This document shows positions 57,437-64,000 of a DNA stretch of 64,000 nucleotides, piece after piece. The stretch is from Pseudoxanthomonas sp. PXM03. Lineage in GTDB: Bacteria > Pseudomonadota > Gammaproteobacteria > Xanthomonadales > Xanthomonadaceae. Position 1 is the first letter of the stretch. Each line of letters begins with the position of its first letter. The notes beneath the pieces were generated by a model. It was not told where the DNA came from, searched no databases, and saw only the letters and a list, made by a program, of their open reading frames with translations. The DNA is taken from positions 868,001-932,000 of the forward strand of contig NZ_JACVAU010000002.1 in the NCBI RefSeq assembly GCF_014852005.1. The letters run 5' to 3'. The position numbers and the translations under genes are program-made.

Positions 57437-57491
57437 CGTGACTCCCCTTCATGACCGGCATCAAAGACAGGGTGCGCAACGCGCCTGCCCG

Positions 57492-58310
57492 CTATTCCAG
57501 GAACAGGTCCGGCAGCAACGATTGCGACGGATCAACGGCATACGGCGTGAAATCCGCGACGCCGGCTTCGCGCAGCAAGTCCTCATCGATCAGGAAGTGA
57601 CCGTGGAAACCACGCGCATCACGGGCGAGCACGGCATGCGCGGCGTCGGCGACGATCTGCGGCGTGCGGCAACGCGGGATCTCCACGCCGGGAATCATGT
57701 TCAACGCATCCGTGGCGATGATGGTGCGCGGCCACAGCGCGTTTACGGCGATGCCCTGCGGACCGAACTCGCCTGCCAACCCGAGGGTCACGAAACTCAT
57801 GCCCATCTTCGCCAACGTGTAACCGGTGTGCGGCGCCCACCACTTCAGGTCCAACGTGGGCGGTGGCGCGAGCGTCAGGATGTGCGGATTGGGGGCCTGC
57901 TTCAGGTAGGGAAGCGCGGCCTGCGCGCACAGGAAGCTGCCGCGCGCATTGACCTGCTGCATCAGGTCGAAGCGCTTCATCGGCGTGTCCAGCGCGCCGG
58001 CCAGCCAGATGGCGCTGGCGTTGTTGACCAGGATGTCGATGCCGCCAAAGGTATCCGCTGTGGCGGCCATGGCGGCTTTCACGTCGTCTTCTTCGCGGAT
58101 GTCGCACTTCAGCGCGAGCCCGCGCCCCCCCGCCGCATTCACCGCCTCGGCCGCGGTGTGGATGGTGCCCGGCAGCTTGGGGTTGGGTACCGAAGACTTG
58201 GCGGCGATGGCCACGTTGGCACCATCGCGCGCCGCGCGCAGGGCGATGGCCAGGCCGATGCCGCGCGAGGCGCCGGTGATGAAGAGGGTCTTGCCGGACA
58301 ATGGATTCAT
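57492..58310 (-). CDS. Short-chain dehydrogenase/reductase (HSDL2-like)
   Basis: A 272-residue SDR. The cofactor motif TGASRGIG (~12), NNAS (~95) and catalytic YTLAK (~160) are present, but the usual catalytic Ser position lies in ILTLAPPPTLDLKWW, as in hydroxysteroid-dehydrogenase-like protein 2 relatives. The substrate is unknown. It overlaps the preceding gene by ATGA and ends the kinase-DUF2867 operon. Confidence 0.9.
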   Translation of the reverse strand: MNPLSGKTLFITGASRGIGLAIALRAARDGANVAIAAKSSVPNPKLPGTIHTAAEAVNAAGGRGLALKCDIREEDDVKAAMAATADTFGGIDILVNNASAIWLAGALDTPMKRFDLMQQVNARGSFLCAQAALPYLKQAPNPHILTLAPPPTLDLKWWAPHTGYTLAKMGMSFVTLGLAGEFGPQGIAVNALWPRTIIATDALNMIPGVEIPRCRTPQIVADAAHAVLARDARGFHGHFLIDEDLLREAGVADFTPYAVDPSQSLLPDLFLE

Positions 58311-58864
58311 GGTGCATCCCGTGGGAAAGGGGCGGAGGCGTCGCACAGCCGACGCGCGTAGCGTTGCAGCAGGTGGGGCACGATCAACCGATGGATCGGA
58401 TCCACCGGCAGCATGTAGAGCCGACCCAGCCAGTTGGGGTGTTCGACCACCGTGGCGCAGTAGAGATGCGCGGCATCGTGCTGCCGTCTGACTTGCAACG
58501 ACAGCGACACCCGCAGGTGCCGGTCCTGGTCACCCAGCACGATCTCGTTCGGGGCGTGGCTGAGCACGGTGAAGATACCGACCTTCTCGCCGACCCGCAC
58601 ATCGCGTGCCCGGCCTGCGGCACGGATACGCCCCAGGTCCTTCATGCCCAACCACCGCATCACGCAGTTGCGTGCCGTCATCATTCCCTCGAACCAGGCG
58701 GGCACCAGATGCGCGATGTCCTGGTACACCTGCAAGGCGGACACGGGCGCGCGCGACAGTCCGATGGCGGCGCAATGCACGAAGTAGGCATCGTCGGCCG
58801 TGGCGCGCAACGTGCTGTCCGCAGGCACCGCACAGGAGACCGCGCGTGCTCGCCGGAGGCTCAC
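58307..58864 (-). CDS. DUF2867 family protein (GTG start)
   Basis: A 185-residue protein of the DUF2867 type (LVPAWFEGMMTARNCVMRWLGM, VLSHAPNEIVLGDQDRHLRVSLSLQV, MLPVDPIHRLIVPHLLQRY). The function is unknown. I chose the GTG at 58864 because it overlaps the kinase stop as GTGA; the frame is open to 58897. Confidence 0.82.
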   Translation of the reverse strand: MSLRRARAVSCAVPADSTLRATADDAYFVHCAAIGLSRAPVSALQVYQDIAHLVPAWFEGMMTARNCVMRWLGMKDLGRIRAAGRARDVRVGEKVGIFTVLSHAPNEIVLGDQDRHLRVSLSLQVRRQHDAAHLYCATVVEHPNWLGRLYMLPVDPIHRLIVPHLLQRYARRLCDASAPFPRDAP

Positions 58865-59523
58865 GGCTTCGGTCCCTGCCCTTCGTTGTCTTCCCACTTC
58901 AGCAACCGCCGGGTGATGAAGCGGTAGACGGGCTTGCCGGTGCGGAACCAGAGGTCACGCAGCCAGGACGTGCGCTTGAGCACCCGCTTCTCGATGGGGG
59001 TGAGCGACGCGCCGCAATACATGCGCTTGTGCTTGAGCAGATGGCGCAGGTCCTGGCGCGCCAGCAGGCGCATCCAGCGCGAGCGCGGGTCGCCGCGGGT
59101 GGCGAGCTGGAAATCGATGATCGCCGGGCGGCCGTCTTCCAGCACCAGCCAGTTCGCCTCCTTGGCGAGATCGTTGTGGGCGATGCCCCGGCGGTGCAGG
59201 TGCTGGAGCAGGCGGCGTGCGGCGCGGAAGTAGGCCAGATCGCCGCGTGGCGGGCGCTGGTACATCGCTGCCCCCTCCATGTAGCTGCGGTCGAGCCGGC
59301 GGCCGGTCCAGTCGAGCAGTTGGGGCACGTCGGCCATCCCCGCGACCTTGCGCAACGCTAGGGCCTCGCGCCGCGCCAGCCACCAGGCGGGCAGCCGCAG
59401 CCACAGGGGCACGTGCGCGAGATCGCGGCGCACGAACGGACCCGACGGCCCCTGCATCAGGGAGATACGACCGAAGCTGTCGGCCTTGAGTGCGGTGATT
59501 TCGGAGGGCGAGCGCAAGTCCAC
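58861..59523 (-). CDS. Small protein-kinase-like (RIO/lipopolysaccharide-kinase type) protein
   Basis: A 220-residue minimal kinase fold. Catalytic loop HNDLAKEANWLV (His-x-Asp...Asn, ~115) and the metal-binding IIDFQLA (Asp ~136) are intact, but the N-terminal lobe is short and the ATP-binding Lys is uncertain (VRRDLAHVP). Such proteins are common in proteobacteria and may phosphorylate lipids, sugars or proteins. It is the first gene of a three-gene operon. Confidence 0.85.
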   Translation of the reverse strand: MDLRSPSEITALKADSFGRISLMQGPSGPFVRRDLAHVPLWLRLPAWWLARREALALRKVAGMADVPQLLDWTGRRLDRSYMEGAAMYQRPPRGDLAYFRAARRLLQHLHRRGIAHNDLAKEANWLVLEDGRPAIIDFQLATRGDPRSRWMRLLARQDLRHLLKHKRMYCGASLTPIEKRVLKRTSWLRDLWFRTGKPVYRFITRRLLKWEDNEGQGPKP

Positions 59524-59574
59524 GACGTCATTCTACTGCCCAGGGCTGGCAGACGCGGGTCAGGAACAGCCGCC

Positions 59575-59580
59575 TATAAT
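59575..59580 (+). promoter_or_regulatory. Consensus -10 box placed for a leaderless transcript
   Basis: TATAAT, a perfect -10 hexamer, ends six bases before the ATG at 59587. There is no ribosome site in the six bases between. A -35 is not obvious. Confidence 0.5.
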
Positions 59581-59586
59581 CCCGCG

Positions 59587-61593
59587 ATGGAATCTTCCTG
59601 GTTCGACAACCTGCTGGCCTGGATCAGTGCACATCCTGTCGCCGCGGGCCTGGTGATCTTCGCCATCGCGTTCTGCGATGCGGCGATCATCATCGGCGCC
59701 ATCGTGCCCGCCCTGCCGCTGCTGTTCGCGGTGGGCGTGCTGATTGGCCTGGGGGAGATTTCCGGCCCGTATGCGGTTGCCTGCGCCACGCTGGGCGCCC
59801 TGATCGGCGATGCGACCAGCTACTGGATAGGACACCGCTGGGGGCAACAGCTGCGGACGGTCTGGCCATTCCGCAAATACCCGCAATTGCTCGATCGCGG
59901 CGAACTGCTGTTCCGGCGCAATGCGTGGAAGAGCATCTTCGTCGCGCGCTTCGTCGGGCCCATCCGCCCTTTCGTGCCGGCCGTGGCCGGTATATCGCGG
60001 ATGCCGCTGCGCCGTTACCTGGTGGCCAGCGGCGCAGCCAGCGTGGCGTGGGCCGCGGCGTTCCTGCTTCCCGGCTGGGTGCTGGGCCATGCCTACGATG
60101 CCGTCGCCGCCGTGGCGGGCCGGCTGGCCCTGGTGCTGGGCCTGCTGGTACTGGTGCTGGCGCTGGCCTGGGCGCTGGTGCTCTATACCTACCGCTGGTT
60201 CGCCGCGCACGCCGACGCCCTGCTGGCGCGCGCACTCGCGTGGTCGCACGCGCACCCCGTGCTGGGGCGCTACACCGCGGCCGTGTTCGACCCCTTCCGG
60301 CGCGAGTCCGTGCCGCTCGCGCTACTGGCGATCCTGCTGCTGGCGATCGTATGGGTGTGGTTCGCGTTCCTCATCATCGTGATCGGCCACGGCGAACCAC
60401 TCGCCATGGACCTGTGGGTCCACGAACTGATGCGTGCGCTGCGCAATCCGCTCGCGGACTATCCGCTGGCCGCGATCGCCTCGCTGGGCGACGAACAGGT
60501 GCTGGCGCCGGCGTCGCTGCTGGTGCTGGTCTACCTGTGCTGGCGCAGGCGCTGGATGGCGGCCGGGCACTGGCTCGCGGCGCTCGCTTTCGGCCTGGCG
60601 CTTACCGCATGGCTCGGCGCGTCGGTGGACATCCCCAAGCCGCCCAGCGTCAGCAGCGGGTTCGGTTTTCCCTCCATCGCCGTGACGATGTCGACGATCA
60701 CCTTCGGCTTCTTCGCCGTGTTGATCGCGCGCGAACTCCCGGGCCGCACGCGTGTGTGGCCTTACCTGGTCTCGGGCATCGTGGTGGCGCTGATCGGCTT
60801 CGCGCGCATCTACCTGGGCGCGCACTGGCTCAGCGACGTGGTGGGTGGCATGTTGTTCGGCCTGGTGTGGCTGCTGGTGCTGGGCATCGCGTACCGCCGC
60901 CGCATGGTGCGCTCGTTCTGGATCAAGCCCATCGCATGGTTGTTCTACGGCAGCTTCGTGCTGGCCGGACTGTGGCATGCGCCGCGCAACGTGGAGCCCA
61001 TGCTGGCGCAGTTCCAGGCACCGGTGATCGAACGGACGATTGCGCTGCAGGACTGGTGGCAACGCGACTGGCAGTCACTGCCGGCGCGCCGGAACGAATT
61101 CGATGACGAACAGCGCTGGCCGCTGGACGTGCAGGTCGCCGGGCCGCTGGCGCCGTTGAAGGCCAGCCTGACGGCCGCCGGTTGGCGCGAGCAGCCGCAG
61201 GCCGGGTGGGAGGAAGCCCTGAACCTGCTGGACAGCGACCTGCCCGACGATGAGCAGCCGGTGCTGCCGGCCACGCTGGATACCCGCGCGGAGAGCCTGC
61301 TGATGCTGCGCAACGGCGACCAGCCCGGCGAAGTGTTCGTGCTGCGCCTGTGGCCGGCGGACACGCGGCTGCAGCCGGGCAATGTACCGCTGTGGATCGG
61401 CAGTGCGCAGGTGCTGCAGCAGCAGCGCGCCTTCAATCTGGTGCGCCTGTGGCGGCCACTGCGCGAAGCGCGCACGGCGCTCGACGCGGTGACGCAGGCC
61501 ACGCCGGATCTCGCTCACGCGATCGCGCCGCATCCGGATTCCGGGCTGCCGGTGCTGCGCTTGCGCACCGGTGGCGAGGCGGTCCCGCCCTGA
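59587..61593 (+). CDS. DedA-PAP2 fusion membrane protein with LssY-like C-terminal domain
   Basis: A 668-residue protein. Residues ~1-200 form a DedA/SNARE-associated domain (DAAIIIGAIVPALPLLFAVGVLIG, GDATSYWIGHRWG, FVARFVGPIRPFVPAVAGISRM). Residues ~235-450 form a PAP2-like six-helix domain. The last ~210 residues are a soluble LssY-C-type region. The PAP2 motifs are partly degenerate: FPSIAVTMST stands where FPSxHATMS is expected, so the motif-II His is missing, and KPP replaces the RP of motif I; GFARIYLGAHWLSDV of motif III is kept. A flippase-like role may remain while phosphatase activity may be lost. Confidence 0.9.
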   Translation: MESSWFDNLLAWISAHPVAAGLVIFAIAFCDAAIIIGAIVPALPLLFAVGVLIGLGEISGPYAVACATLGALIGDATSYWIGHRWGQQLRTVWPFRKYPQLLDRGELLFRRNAWKSIFVARFVGPIRPFVPAVAGISRMPLRRYLVASGAASVAWAAAFLLPGWVLGHAYDAVAAVAGRLALVLGLLVLVLALAWALVLYTYRWFAAHADALLARALAWSHAHPVLGRYTAAVFDPFRRESVPLALLAILLLAIVWVWFAFLIIVIGHGEPLAMDLWVHELMRALRNPLADYPLAAIASLGDEQVLAPASLLVLVYLCWRRRWMAAGHWLAALAFGLALTAWLGASVDIPKPPSVSSGFGFPSIAVTMSTITFGFFAVLIARELPGRTRVWPYLVSGIVVALIGFARIYLGAHWLSDVVGGMLFGLVWLLVLGIAYRRRMVRSFWIKPIAWLFYGSFVLAGLWHAPRNVEPMLAQFQAPVIERTIALQDWWQRDWQSLPARRNEFDDEQRWPLDVQVAGPLAPLKASLTAAGWREQPQAGWEEALNLLDSDLPDDEQPVLPATLDTRAESLLMLRNGDQPGEVFVLRLWPADTRLQPGNVPLWIGSAQVLQQQRAFNLVRLWRPLREARTALDAVTQATPDLAHAIAPHPDSGLPVLRLRTGGEAVPP

Positions 61594-61609
61594 CTCACCG
61601 GGAGGTTCC

Positions 61610-61712
61610 TGCAGGAAGGGGCTGACCAGCCTTGCTGGCTGTTGAAAGCCAACCCCGACGCCCTCCTGTCAGGCATCCCGGAATCCAGTATGTGCGGTCG
61701 AGGCTAAAGCCC
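61610..61712. repeat. Decayed GTAG-type repeat region
   Basis: Fragments resembling the GGGGCTTTAGCCCC family are present (AGGAAGGGGCTGACCAGCC, GAGGCTAAAGCCCTCC), with no intact GTAG ends. They lie between two convergent genes. Confidence 0.4.
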
Positions 61713-61729
61713 TCCCCGCCGGGCCGGTG

Positions 61730-62308
61730 TCAGTCGATCCACTCCAGCAGGCGCTGCAGGCGCGCGTGCACGTCGTCTTCCTGCAGGATCGACACGCGCT
61801 GTTCCGGAGTGATCGGCAGCACCTGCGCCAATCGCCATCCCACCCAGGCGGCGTGCTCGAAGATGCGCGGCGGCAATCCGTTCAGATCGCTGCCCACCTT
61901 TTCCATCATGGTCTGAAGCAAGGTGCCCAGCAGTGCGTGCTCGGGACGGATCTCCCAGTCCTCGTCGGCGCACAGCCATTCCACATCCGCCATCACCAGC
62001 CCGTTGTCGCGGACGCGCGTGCGGACCACGTGGAAACGCCGGTGGCCGCGCACGCGCAGCGACAGCAGCCCGTCCTCGCCCATGTCGAAGTTCTCGATGC
62101 GCGCTTCGACGCCATAGGCCGCGGGCGTCGCGGGCGCACCCGCTTCGGAGCCCTCCAGGATCAGGCAGACGCCGAACCCGTTCCCGGCGCGCCCGCAATC
62201 ACGCACCAGGTCCAGGTAACGCCGCTCGAAGATGCGGAGATCCATGGCGGCGCCAGGCAACAGCACCTTGTGCAGTGGGAACAGCGGCAGGGATTCCAGT
62301 GATTGCAT
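61730..62308 (-). CDS. Stand-alone LON substrate-binding-domain protein
   Basis: A 192-residue protein that is only the N-terminal LON domain (LPLFPLHKVLLPGAAMDLRIFERRYLDLVRDC, GFGVCLILEGSEAGAPA, GLLSLRVRGHRRFHV) without ATPase or protease parts. Such proteins may bind unfolded substrates or have an independent role. TAAACT lies six bases before the ATG on the minus strand, a possible leaderless arrangement. Confidence 0.9.
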   Translation of the reverse strand: MQSLESLPLFPLHKVLLPGAAMDLRIFERRYLDLVRDCGRAGNGFGVCLILEGSEAGAPATPAAYGVEARIENFDMGEDGLLSLRVRGHRRFHVVRTRVRDNGLVMADVEWLCADEDWEIRPEHALLGTLLQTMMEKVGSDLNGLPPRIFEHAAWVGWRLAQVLPITPEQRVSILQEDDVHARLQRLLEWID

Positions 62309-62356
62309 GCAGGCAGTTTAAAGGCCGATGTTCCGCGCGGGGAAGCGGAAACGAAA

Positions 62357-62384
62357 AGGGCCACACCGTGACCGGCGTGGCCCT
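62357..62384 (-). terminator. Terminator after the subtilisin-like protease gene
   Basis: An 8-bp stem (AGGGCCAC with GTGGCCCT) with a 12-base loop is followed on the minus strand by a short T-run (TTTTCG). It is 29 bases beyond the stop. Confidence 0.7.
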
Positions 62385-62412
62385 CGCATCTGACAGTGTG
62401 GAGGTCAACGCA

Positions 62413-63798
62413 TCATTGCGTGACGGCACGTCGCGCGTTCACGCGTCCCGCACCGAACGTCGCGTCGTTGCCCGGTTTGCCGAGATCATCCGCCGATGCG
62501 CGCAGGATGCGTTCCACCGCCGCCGGCGAGAGTTCGCCACCGTGCTTGCCGATGATCAGCGCGGCGACGCCGGAGACGTGGGGCGCCGCCATGCTGGTGC
62601 CGGCGGACCAGCCGTAGCCCGAGGTACCAGACGTGGTGCTGAACACCATGTCCCACACCCAGCACGCGCGCACGATGCCCTTGAACGTGCAGTTCTCGGT
62701 CCCCGGGTAGTCGTAGTTGCCGCCCGGCGCGCCCAAGTGGATGGCCGACTGGCCGTAGTTGCTGTAGCTGGCGCGGATATCGAAGTCGGTGCCCGCGGGA
62801 TTCTTCAGCCAGGCCAGCGGGCCGAGCGCGCTGACGGTGATGACGCCCGGCAGCTGGCCGGGGAACGAACGCAGGTTCACCGTGGTGCAGGTGCCATCGG
62901 TGTCGCAGACCCGACCGCTGTCGTGGTCCAGGTCGCGGCCATCATTGCCAGCCGATGCGACCACGGTGGCGTTCTGCTTGTTCGCATAGCGCACGGCCCG
63001 CGCCGTGGCGTTGACCAGCTCCGCCACCTCGCTGCCGCCCACCTGCAGCCCACCGTTCACGCCCAGGCTCATGTTGATGACATCTGCATCCGCATCGGCG
63101 GCGTGCACGATGCCCTGGATGATGGCGGCGAACGAGCCGCTGCCCGTCACCGGATTCAGTACCTTCACTGCGATCAGTTCCGCCTCCGGGGCGACGCCGA
63201 TGGTACCGATGCCGTTGTCGGCCGCACCGATGGTGCCCATCACATGCGTGCCGTGCGTGCTGCCACTGGTGTTGCAGTACGTCTGCCCCGCGACGAACGA
63301 CGCCGACTTGGCGGTATTGAGATTGGGGATGATGTCCGCGTGCGCGCAGTAGACGCCGGAATCCAGCACGGCGACCGTCGCGCCAGCGCCCCGATAACCT
63401 GCGTTCCAGGCGCCCGCAGCATCGATGGCGGCGTGGCCCCACTGGAAATCGAAGAAGCTGTCGTTGTCACCGGATGCAGGCGGGTTCGCATAGTCGGCGG
63501 TGACCTCTTCCGCCGCGGTCGGCAGGTCGTACTGGATGGCCACGTCGGCGACGGCGGAACGCACTGCGGGAATGCGGCCCGCAGTCGTGCCGAACGCCGG
63601 ATTGTCGGATTCGACGATTGCAACGCCGATCTGCGGCAGGCGCGCTACGATGCGGCCGCCTGCGGCCTCGATGCGGCTGACAAGCTGGTTATCGAAACTG
63701 TTGTTGTTGGCGGTCACTACGTAGGTCGTGGCGTGCGCGCTTGCAGCGCACGCGAGCGAGGCGACGGCGAGTCCAAGGGCCTTGGCAAGTCGGGTCAT
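62413..63798 (-). CDS. Secreted S8-family (subtilisin-like) serine protease
   Basis: A 461-residue exported protease. A signal peptide (LGLAVASLACAASAHA, cleavage ~24) and an inhibitor-like propeptide (~25-120) precede the catalytic domain. Triad positions are the Asp in VAVLDSGVY (~150), His in STHGTHVMG (~187) and Ser in GTSMAAPHVSG (~405). Six or more Cys suggest disulphides. An AGGAGA ribosome site precedes the ATG at 63798. There is no C-terminal pre-peptidase domain. Its substrate range is unknown; a role in nutrient acquisition is likely. Confidence 0.95.
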   Translation of the reverse strand: MTRLAKALGLAVASLACAASAHATTYVVTANNNSFDNQLVSRIEAAGGRIVARLPQIGVAIVESDNPAFGTTAGRIPAVRSAVADVAIQYDLPTAAEEVTADYANPPASGDNDSFFDFQWGHAAIDAAGAWNAGYRGAGATVAVLDSGVYCAHADIIPNLNTAKSASFVAGQTYCNTSGSTHGTHVMGTIGAADNGIGTIGVAPEAELIAVKVLNPVTGSGSFAAIIQGIVHAADADADVINMSLGVNGGLQVGGSEVAELVNATARAVRYANKQNATVVASAGNDGRDLDHDSGRVCDTDGTCTTVNLRSFPGQLPGVITVSALGPLAWLKNPAGTDFDIRASYSNYGQSAIHLGAPGGNYDYPGTENCTFKGIVRACWVWDMVFSTTSGTSGYGWSAGTSMAAPHVSGVAALIIGKHGGELSPAAVERILRASADDLGKPGNDATFGAGRVNARRAVTQ

Positions 63799-64000
63799 GC
63801 GGCATCTCCTGGGAATGGACGAAGGACGCGGCTTCGCCGCGCGTATGCGCACTCTACCCATTCGGCATGCCGCCGCTTGCCACGCGAATTGATTGCAGGA
63901 CCGGACACGCGATACGCGCACCCTCCATGTGTCAGCGCATGTCGGCTCTGGCTGCTGCGCGCACGTCGTTCTTCAAAAGATCTCGATTGCGCTGCAGCGC
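63799..64000. other. Region upstream of the protease gene
   Basis: A 202-base stretch to the window end without a gene. A 6-bp hairpin (CGCGGC, TTC, GCCGCG; 63827-63841) lies in the likely leader of the protease mRNA, and minus-strand TAGAGT near 63855 is a weak -10 candidate. Nothing else recognised. Confidence 0.35.

Overview
The window is about 67% G+C, densely coded and chromosomal. Gene content and order point to a gammaproteobacterium of the Xanthomonadaceae, probably a Pseudoxanthomonas- or Luteimonas-like organism. Supporting features are pilMNOPQ divergent from a class A penicillin-binding protein, spoT-rpoZ-gmk-yicC-rph, pepP-ygfB-zapA-6S RNA-fau, an argD that looks typical of xanthomonads, and many short extragenic palindromes that begin with GTAG, as in Stenotrophomonas and its relatives. 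No rRNA or tRNA genes, prophage, transposase or CRISPR array was seen.

Layout. 1-7621: type IV pilus assembly operon pilM-N-O-P-Q on the minus strand (pilQ runs off the left edge), divergent from mrcA, then an unknown conserved gene. 7731-13912: aldo/keto reductase, citrate synthase, ribosomal protein L31 type B, nucleoside hydrolase and recG. 13999-20063: a likely operon of beta-helix lipoprotein, di-heme cytochrome lipoprotein and TonB-dependent receptor, divergent from an AraC-type regulator. The beta-helix/cytochrome pair belongs to families whose joint function is, to my knowledge, unknown, so this is the best candidate for an undescribed system. 20378-28433: housekeeping block ridA, spoT, rpoZ, gmk, yicC, rph, a VOC protein, rdgB and hemW. 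28524-35137: a DUF1631 protein coupled to a PilZ protein, prolidase, then a run of small membrane and cysteine-rich proteins. 35200-43918: a Sel1-like exported protein, a 500-bp spacer holding regularly spaced A/T-centred palindromes (period 42-44 bp), pepP-ygfB, a PAS-GGDEF-EAL protein, zapB-like/zapA, 6S RNA, fau, an EVE-domain protein and rpiA. 43946-49455: an XRE-like regulator with a clear operator, a small unknown, a DUF192 lipoprotein, SirB1, rubredoxin, thiE, hemL and a HAD hydrolase. 49526-64000: an exported DJ-1/PfpI protein in one unit with a two-component system, argD, an isochorismatase-like hydrolase, a DUF350/YgiB-like/glutathionylspermidine-synthase-like operon, VOC and DoxX proteins, a kinase-DUF2867-SDR operon, a DedA-PAP2 fusion, a LON-domain protein and a subtilisin-like protease.

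Themes. Surface motility and c-di-GMP recur (pilus operon, PilZ, GGDEF-EAL). Many operons are translationally coupled through ATGA, GTGA or TGATG overlaps. Intergenic spaces are often occupied by inverted pairs of GTAG palindromes of at least four stem families, none of them inside a gene. At least four genes have a sigma70-like -10 hexamer ending exactly six bases before the start codon, which would give leaderless mRNAs. All product names are read from sequence motifs and remembered family features; no database search was possible.
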